Below, piece after piece: positions 14,486-17,803 of a stretch of DNA of 17,803 nucleotides. Under the pieces are notes generated by a model that saw only the letters and a list, made by a program, of their open reading frames with translations, did no database searches and was not told the DNA's origin. Origin of the DNA: JAOSJT01 sp035914695 (GTDB lineage Bacteria > Bacteroidota > Ignavibacteria > SZUA-365). Numbering within the stretch: position 1 is the stretch's first letter; each line of letters opens with the position of its first letter. The stretch spans positions 1 to 17,803 of the forward strand of contig JAMIQH010000380.1 of NCBI GenBank assembly GCA_035914695.1. Reading direction: 5' to 3'. The position numbers and the translations under genes were made by a program.

Positions 14486-14636
14486 TTCCGATGTTATGCG
14501 TGCAGCACGCAGGTAATCGACACATCTCTCCGATGGTGCCAAACTCGCATTCTCACGAAATCCTAACCTGCGCACTGTGCTTCCTGTCGGCGATTTCGCT
14601 ATTTTTTCGTACCGCGAAGCCGACAATATTCATCCC

Positions 14637-16199
14637 ATGTCTTCACCATCGCTGATACTTGACTCCGAGGAGCGCGCGCACATCGAGCAGGTGCGCGACG
14701 ATGCGGCCGTCCCCGCCGAACACCGGCGCCGCGCCGCCATTGTCCTCGATTACGCCGATGGCAAGGATACGCGGATCACCGCCGCGCGAAACGCCGTGTC
14801 CGAGAGCCGCGCACGCTTCTGGCGCGGAATGTTCGTGCGACACGGGATGACCATTTTCAACGAGGACTTCTCCTCCGAATCCCGACGAGGCGCGCGAAAG
14901 AAACATTCCACCACCACCAGTCCGTGGATACTCCCTGACTCAGACCTTGCCGCCGTCCGCGACATCATTGCAGCAGAGCAACACCGCGAGCAGGTGCGCA
15001 TCGCGCGCATTCTCCTGTTGTACCACGAAGGTCTCGACACCGCCGCTATCGCAGAGAAGGTGAAACTCTCGGCCAGCCGCGTGCGCTACTGGCGCCGCGC
15101 CTTCGAAACCCGGGGCCTCGCGCTGTTCCACCATCCGACCCGCGAGAGCGCCAGCGACGCAGCCGCTCCCTCTGCAAGTGACGATGCGGTGGAAACCACA
15201 GCCCGCGAAGCTACGACTGCTCCACCCGCGTCAAACGCAGGTAAGAAACGCAAGCGCATCGCGCCGGATGATGGCTTCACATACGCCGTGCGGCAAATCA
15301 TGGGCAAGCCCTTGCAGGATCTGCGTGCCTACGAAGGCGTGACGAATTTCGAAGGGGATGTGGAAATCGTCCATCGCATGCGCGTGGCCACGCGGCGGCT
15401 GCGCTCGGCATTCGAGCTGTTCCATGAGGCCTTCGACGTCAAAGCCGTCAAGGGCACGAAACGCCAACTGCGCCGCCTCGCTCGCTTGCTGGGCAAGGTG
15501 CGCGACCGCGACGTATTGATCGAGCACATGGGCACGCATCTCGAAACCGTGCCCGAGCAGGATAGCGCCGCCTTCGCCCGTCTTATCGCAGTGTGGAGGG
15601 ACGAGCGCTTGCAGCATGTCCGCACGCTGGAACAACACTTCTCCTCCGACGCCTTCCCCACGCTGCTGCTTTCACTGCAACGCATCATCGAGGACGGCGA
15701 GGCGGATGCGAAGGAACCGCCGCGGAATCAGGCCATGGTGCCGCTGCGCATCGGCGACCGTGGCCCGGTGCTTTTACTCTCGCGTTACACCGACATTCTC
15801 GCGTTCACGCCCGTCATTGCGACTGCCACACTGGATTTACTCCACAGTCTGCGCATTCACTGCAAGCAATTCCGCTACGCTCTGGAATTCCTTCGTGACC
15901 TTTTGGGAAAAGATGTGTCTCTTCTTTTGGACGACGTCGTTGCGATGCAGGACATTCTCGGCGGCATTCAAGACGCGCAGACCGCGGGCATGCTTATTTC
16001 GGAATTCATCGACTCGCTGGAACAGCGGCAACTACAGGTCACCTTCACCGAACGCATCAACCCCGCTCCTCTTCTATCGTATCTCGCCATGCGTCAAACC
16101 GAGAAGTTCTCCCTGCTCGCCGAAGTGGACGCCGCGTGGCAACGCCTCACCGGGCCGGACTTCCGTCAACGCCTGCTCGCCGCACTGCTTCCCGGATAA
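14637..16199 (+). CDS. CHAD-domain protein with two N-terminal IS630-type helix-turn-helix units
   Basis: 520 residues from the ATG at 14637. A frame from 14577 exists, but its first 20 residues are unlike the rest; no clear ribosome-binding site is visible at either. Residues 10-75 ('EERAHIEQVRDDAAVPAEHRRRAAIVL...RITAARNAVSESRARFWRGMFVRHG') and 101-166 ('DLAAVRDIIAAEQHREQVRIARILLLYHEGLDTAAIAEKVKLSASRVRYWRRAFETRG') are two homologous winged-helix-like units of the kind that begins IS630-family transposases. An Ala/Thr-rich linker (about 167-210) with a basic stretch 'GKKRKR' follows. Residues 211-515 are a CHAD domain: 'VEIVHRMRVATRRLRSAFELF' with His246, 'LRRLARLLGKVRDRDVLIEHM', 'LHSLRIHCKQFRYALEFLRDLLG', 'MQDILGGIQDAQTAGMLI'. 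CHAD domains bind inorganic polyphosphate through conserved His and basic residues. No CYTH domain or polyphosphate kinase is nearby. A DNA-binding, polyphosphate-sensing role is inference. Confidence 0.88.
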   Translation: MSSPSLILDSEERAHIEQVRDDAAVPAEHRRRAAIVLDYADGKDTRITAARNAVSESRARFWRGMFVRHGMTIFNEDFSSESRRGARKKHSTTTSPWILPDSDLAAVRDIIAAEQHREQVRIARILLLYHEGLDTAAIAEKVKLSASRVRYWRRAFETRGLALFHHPTRESASDAAAPSASDDAVETTAREATTAPPASNAGKKRKRIAPDDGFTYAVRQIMGKPLQDLRAYEGVTNFEGDVEIVHRMRVATRRLRSAFELFHEAFDVKAVKGTKRQLRRLARLLGKVRDRDVLIEHMGTHLETVPEQDSAAFARLIAVWRDERLQHVRTLEQHFSSDAFPTLLLSLQRIIEDGEADAKEPPRNQAMVPLRIGDRGPVLLLSRYTDILAFTPVIATATLDLLHSLRIHCKQFRYALEFLRDLLGKDVSLLLDDVVAMQDILGGIQDAQTAGMLISEFIDSLEQRQLQVTFTERINPAPLLSYLAMRQTEKFSLLAEVDAAWQRLTGPDFRQRLLAALLPG

Positions 16200-16283
16200 T
16201 GACGCAAGGGTGCAACCGCGCGACGCTTCGTCCGTAGTTTTCAAGGATAACATCCTCCGTCACAACGGATATCGAGGTGTCGC

Positions 16284-17803
16284 ATGCAACGATGGATCCG
16301 TACTTCTGGCGTGTTGATCGCCGTTCTTCTTTCCGCACTCCCTCTCTTCGCGCAGCAAGAGTCCATCGCACAAATCCCATCCAACGAAGCCCCACGCGAC
16401 CGCATGCAACGGCTGGCTCGTGAAATGCGCGGCAACACCACCCCGGATCGTTGCCTGGCCTATGCGAAGGCCTGCTGCGATGTTGGCAGTATTCAAGCGC
16501 GGCAAGCGGCGGTGGAGGCGTTGAAAACCGGCCTGGCACTGAATCCCGACCACACCGAGGCCCGCCTCCTGCTGGCATCGCTCTACGAACGCTATGCGCG
16601 TGAAAGCGCGAGACAACAGTATCACATCGCAGTAGAACGGGACAGCTCCTGTGGCGAGGCCTGGACACGGCTGGCCCATATCTACGCCGAGGATTATCAC
16701 GAGTGGTCGCATTCCGTGCGAAGATCGATGATTCCGCATATGGAGTATTACGGTGAAATGACGGCTCGCATGAGAAGCCGCTACAGCGCCGCCGGAGCGC
16801 GTGGTCTGCCCAATCTTGTGCAAAAGCTGACGGAGGGCGGTACGACATCCAACGCTCCGCTCGACGAAGCGGCGATGGAGGATTTCGAGCAGGCGGTGCT
16901 CTGCTTCGAGCAGGCGCTGCGTCTCGATGCCGACAATCTCGATCTGCGCATGGAACTCGCATTGCTGCTCTTCGGAGCAAGGCGCGATCAGGACGCGCTC
17001 GACGTTCTGCGTGATGCTCCCGGCGGCGAGCGCTATCAATACGATCACCTGCTCCTTCGTGGCGTACTGCTGCATCGACTCAACCGCGACGCGGAAGCGC
17101 GCGTGGAGTTCGAGCGCGCCTTCCCCCTCATGACCGCCAGGGAGCGCGATTACTTTCTCCGCGGCTCCAGCATGGATTTGCTCAAACCAAAAATGGGCAA
17201 ACAGTTCTCCACCGCCTCGGCCGGTGACGTCGCCGACGGCATCGCGCGTTTCTGGGATACCGCCGATCCGCTGTACCTCAGCGAGGAAAACGAGGCCTTG
17301 ATGGAGCATTACACACGCGTGGCCATCGCCGCGCTGCGCTTTCGCGTGCCGTCGCTTGGCCTGAAGGGCTGGGACACCGACCGTGGCCGCACACTGCTGC
17401 ACATGGGTGAACCACTGGAGCGCATCAGAATACGTCCGGAAATCGAACTCGGTGAATCCACCAACAATTGGCAAATTCCCGCCTCGCGTGTGACACCGAA
17501 AACCGATATCTGGCTCTACGAAGACGCCGTGCTCGGATTCGCCGATGTGTACAGCAGCGGGAATTTCCGTTTCAACGATCCCGTGGATCAGGGTCACGCC
17601 TGGCTGGGCAGCGAATCCGCCATGGATTTCGACTACATCTCCCGCGTCAAGGGCTATCGCTACACACCGCGCTTCCGCGGTCCGCTGATCTCGGCTCCCT
17701 GCCATATCGCGCGCTTTCTTTCGCTCGACACCGAGGAGCGACGGGATGTGGACATGGTGGTGACCTATGCCCTGCCGAAAGCACCCGTCGGCGATGCGGC
17801 GCA
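16284..17803 (+). CDS. Exported TPR protein with GWxTD domain (C-terminus beyond the right edge)
   Basis: 506 complete codons are visible and the frame is still open at the window edge. The start at 16284 is supported by GAGGTG (16274-16279) and by a signal peptide, 'MQRWIRTSGVLIAVLLSALPLFAQQ', cut predicted after LFA. Residues 45-250 contain TPR-like helical pairs ('ALKTGLALNPDHTEARLLLASLYERYA', 'CFEQALRLDADNLDLRMELALLLFGARR', 'EFERAFPLM'). From residue 355, 'LKGWDTDRGRTLLHMGEPLERI' (GWDTD at 362-366) is the GWxTD signature, followed by 'KTDIWLYEDAVLGFADVYSSGNFRF', the usual continuation ('W.Y...FvF.D....G.yrL'). GWxTD proteins are found mainly in Bacteroidota, Chlorobi, Acidobacteriota and relatives; their function is not established. 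It lies 84 bp downstream of the CHAD gene on the same strand. TAGTTTTC (16235-16242) in the gap could be a promoter box, but no matching upstream element was seen. Confidence 0.9.
   Translation, partial: MQRWIRTSGVLIAVLLSALPLFAQQESIAQIPSNEAPRDRMQRLAREMRGNTTPDRCLAYAKACCDVGSIQARQAAVEALKTGLALNPDHTEARLLLASLYERYARESARQQYHIAVERDSSCGEAWTRLAHIYAEDYHEWSHSVRRSMIPHMEYYGEMTARMRSRYSAAGARGLPNLVQKLTEGGTTSNAPLDEAAMEDFEQAVLCFEQALRLDADNLDLRMELALLLFGARRDQDALDVLRDAPGGERYQYDHLLLRGVLLHRLNRDAEARVEFERAFPLMTARERDYFLRGSSMDLLKPKMGKQFSTASAGDVADGIARFWDTADPLYLSEENEALMEHYTRVAIAALRFRVPSLGLKGWDTDRGRTLLHMGEPLERIRIRPEIELGESTNNWQIPASRVTPKTDIWLYEDAVLGFADVYSSGNFRFNDPVDQGHAWLGSESAMDFDYISRVKGYRYTPRFRGPLISAPCHIARFLSLDTEERRDVDMVVTYALPKAPVGDAA

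Noticed and set aside
16260..17705. 481-residue minus-strand frame opposite the TPR/GWxTD gene
   Set aside because: The plus strand has a signal peptide, ribosome-binding site and GWxTD motif. The minus frame has none and is His/Gly-rich noise.

Overview
The window looks like chromosome from a fairly GC-rich relative of the Bacteroidota/Chlorobi superphylum, most plausibly the Ignavibacteria/Kapabacteria side. Three things point there: a secreted protein with a C-terminal type IX secretion (Por) sorting domain preceded by the characteristic 'VELASF...LTW.TETET...GFEIER...YYRLKQID' module, a TPR protein with a GWxTD domain, and a serine hydroxymethyltransferase of the Bacteroidota kind. This placement is inferred from domain style, not from a marker-gene tree.

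Layout. 1-2105 (minus strand): a left-truncated Xaa-Pro-type M24 peptidase and an FrsA-like alpha/beta hydrolase whose nucleophile position is glycine. 2106-5220 (plus strand): a short intergenic region with a perfect operator-like palindrome, the T9SS-exported protein, a hairpin, glyA, and a strong hairpin between convergent genes. 5263-9737 (minus strand): a tightly packed operon read as aroB-aroA fusion, RlmD/TrmA-like RNA m5U methyltransferase, then a GT2 glycosyltransferase, with gaps of 2 and 6 nt. 9738-10395: a gene-free block of nested repeats and imperfect palindromes. 10396-13241 (minus strand): two M16 peptidase genes in tandem, one with an intact zinc site and a signal peptide, the other a lipoprotein lacking the zinc site. 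13242-14485: palindromic repeats around and inside a relic-like REP-associated tyrosine transposase (RAYT) homologue that has lost the HUH motif. 14637-17803 (plus strand): a CHAD-domain protein with two IS630-type helix-turn-helix units, then a TPR/GWxTD exported protein cut by the right edge.

How the parts work together. The aroB-aroA fusion supplies two shikimate-pathway steps (3-dehydroquinate synthase and EPSP synthase) in one chain, in the same order as the first two domains of the fungal AROM protein. The two M16 proteins probably form a heterodimeric envelope peptidase in which only one partner binds zinc. The most unusual items are the AroB-AroA fusion, the HTH-HTH-CHAD architecture, the HUH-less RAYT with its palindromes, and the nested-repeat intergenic block. 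No tRNA, rRNA, CRISPR array or complete insertion sequence was seen.
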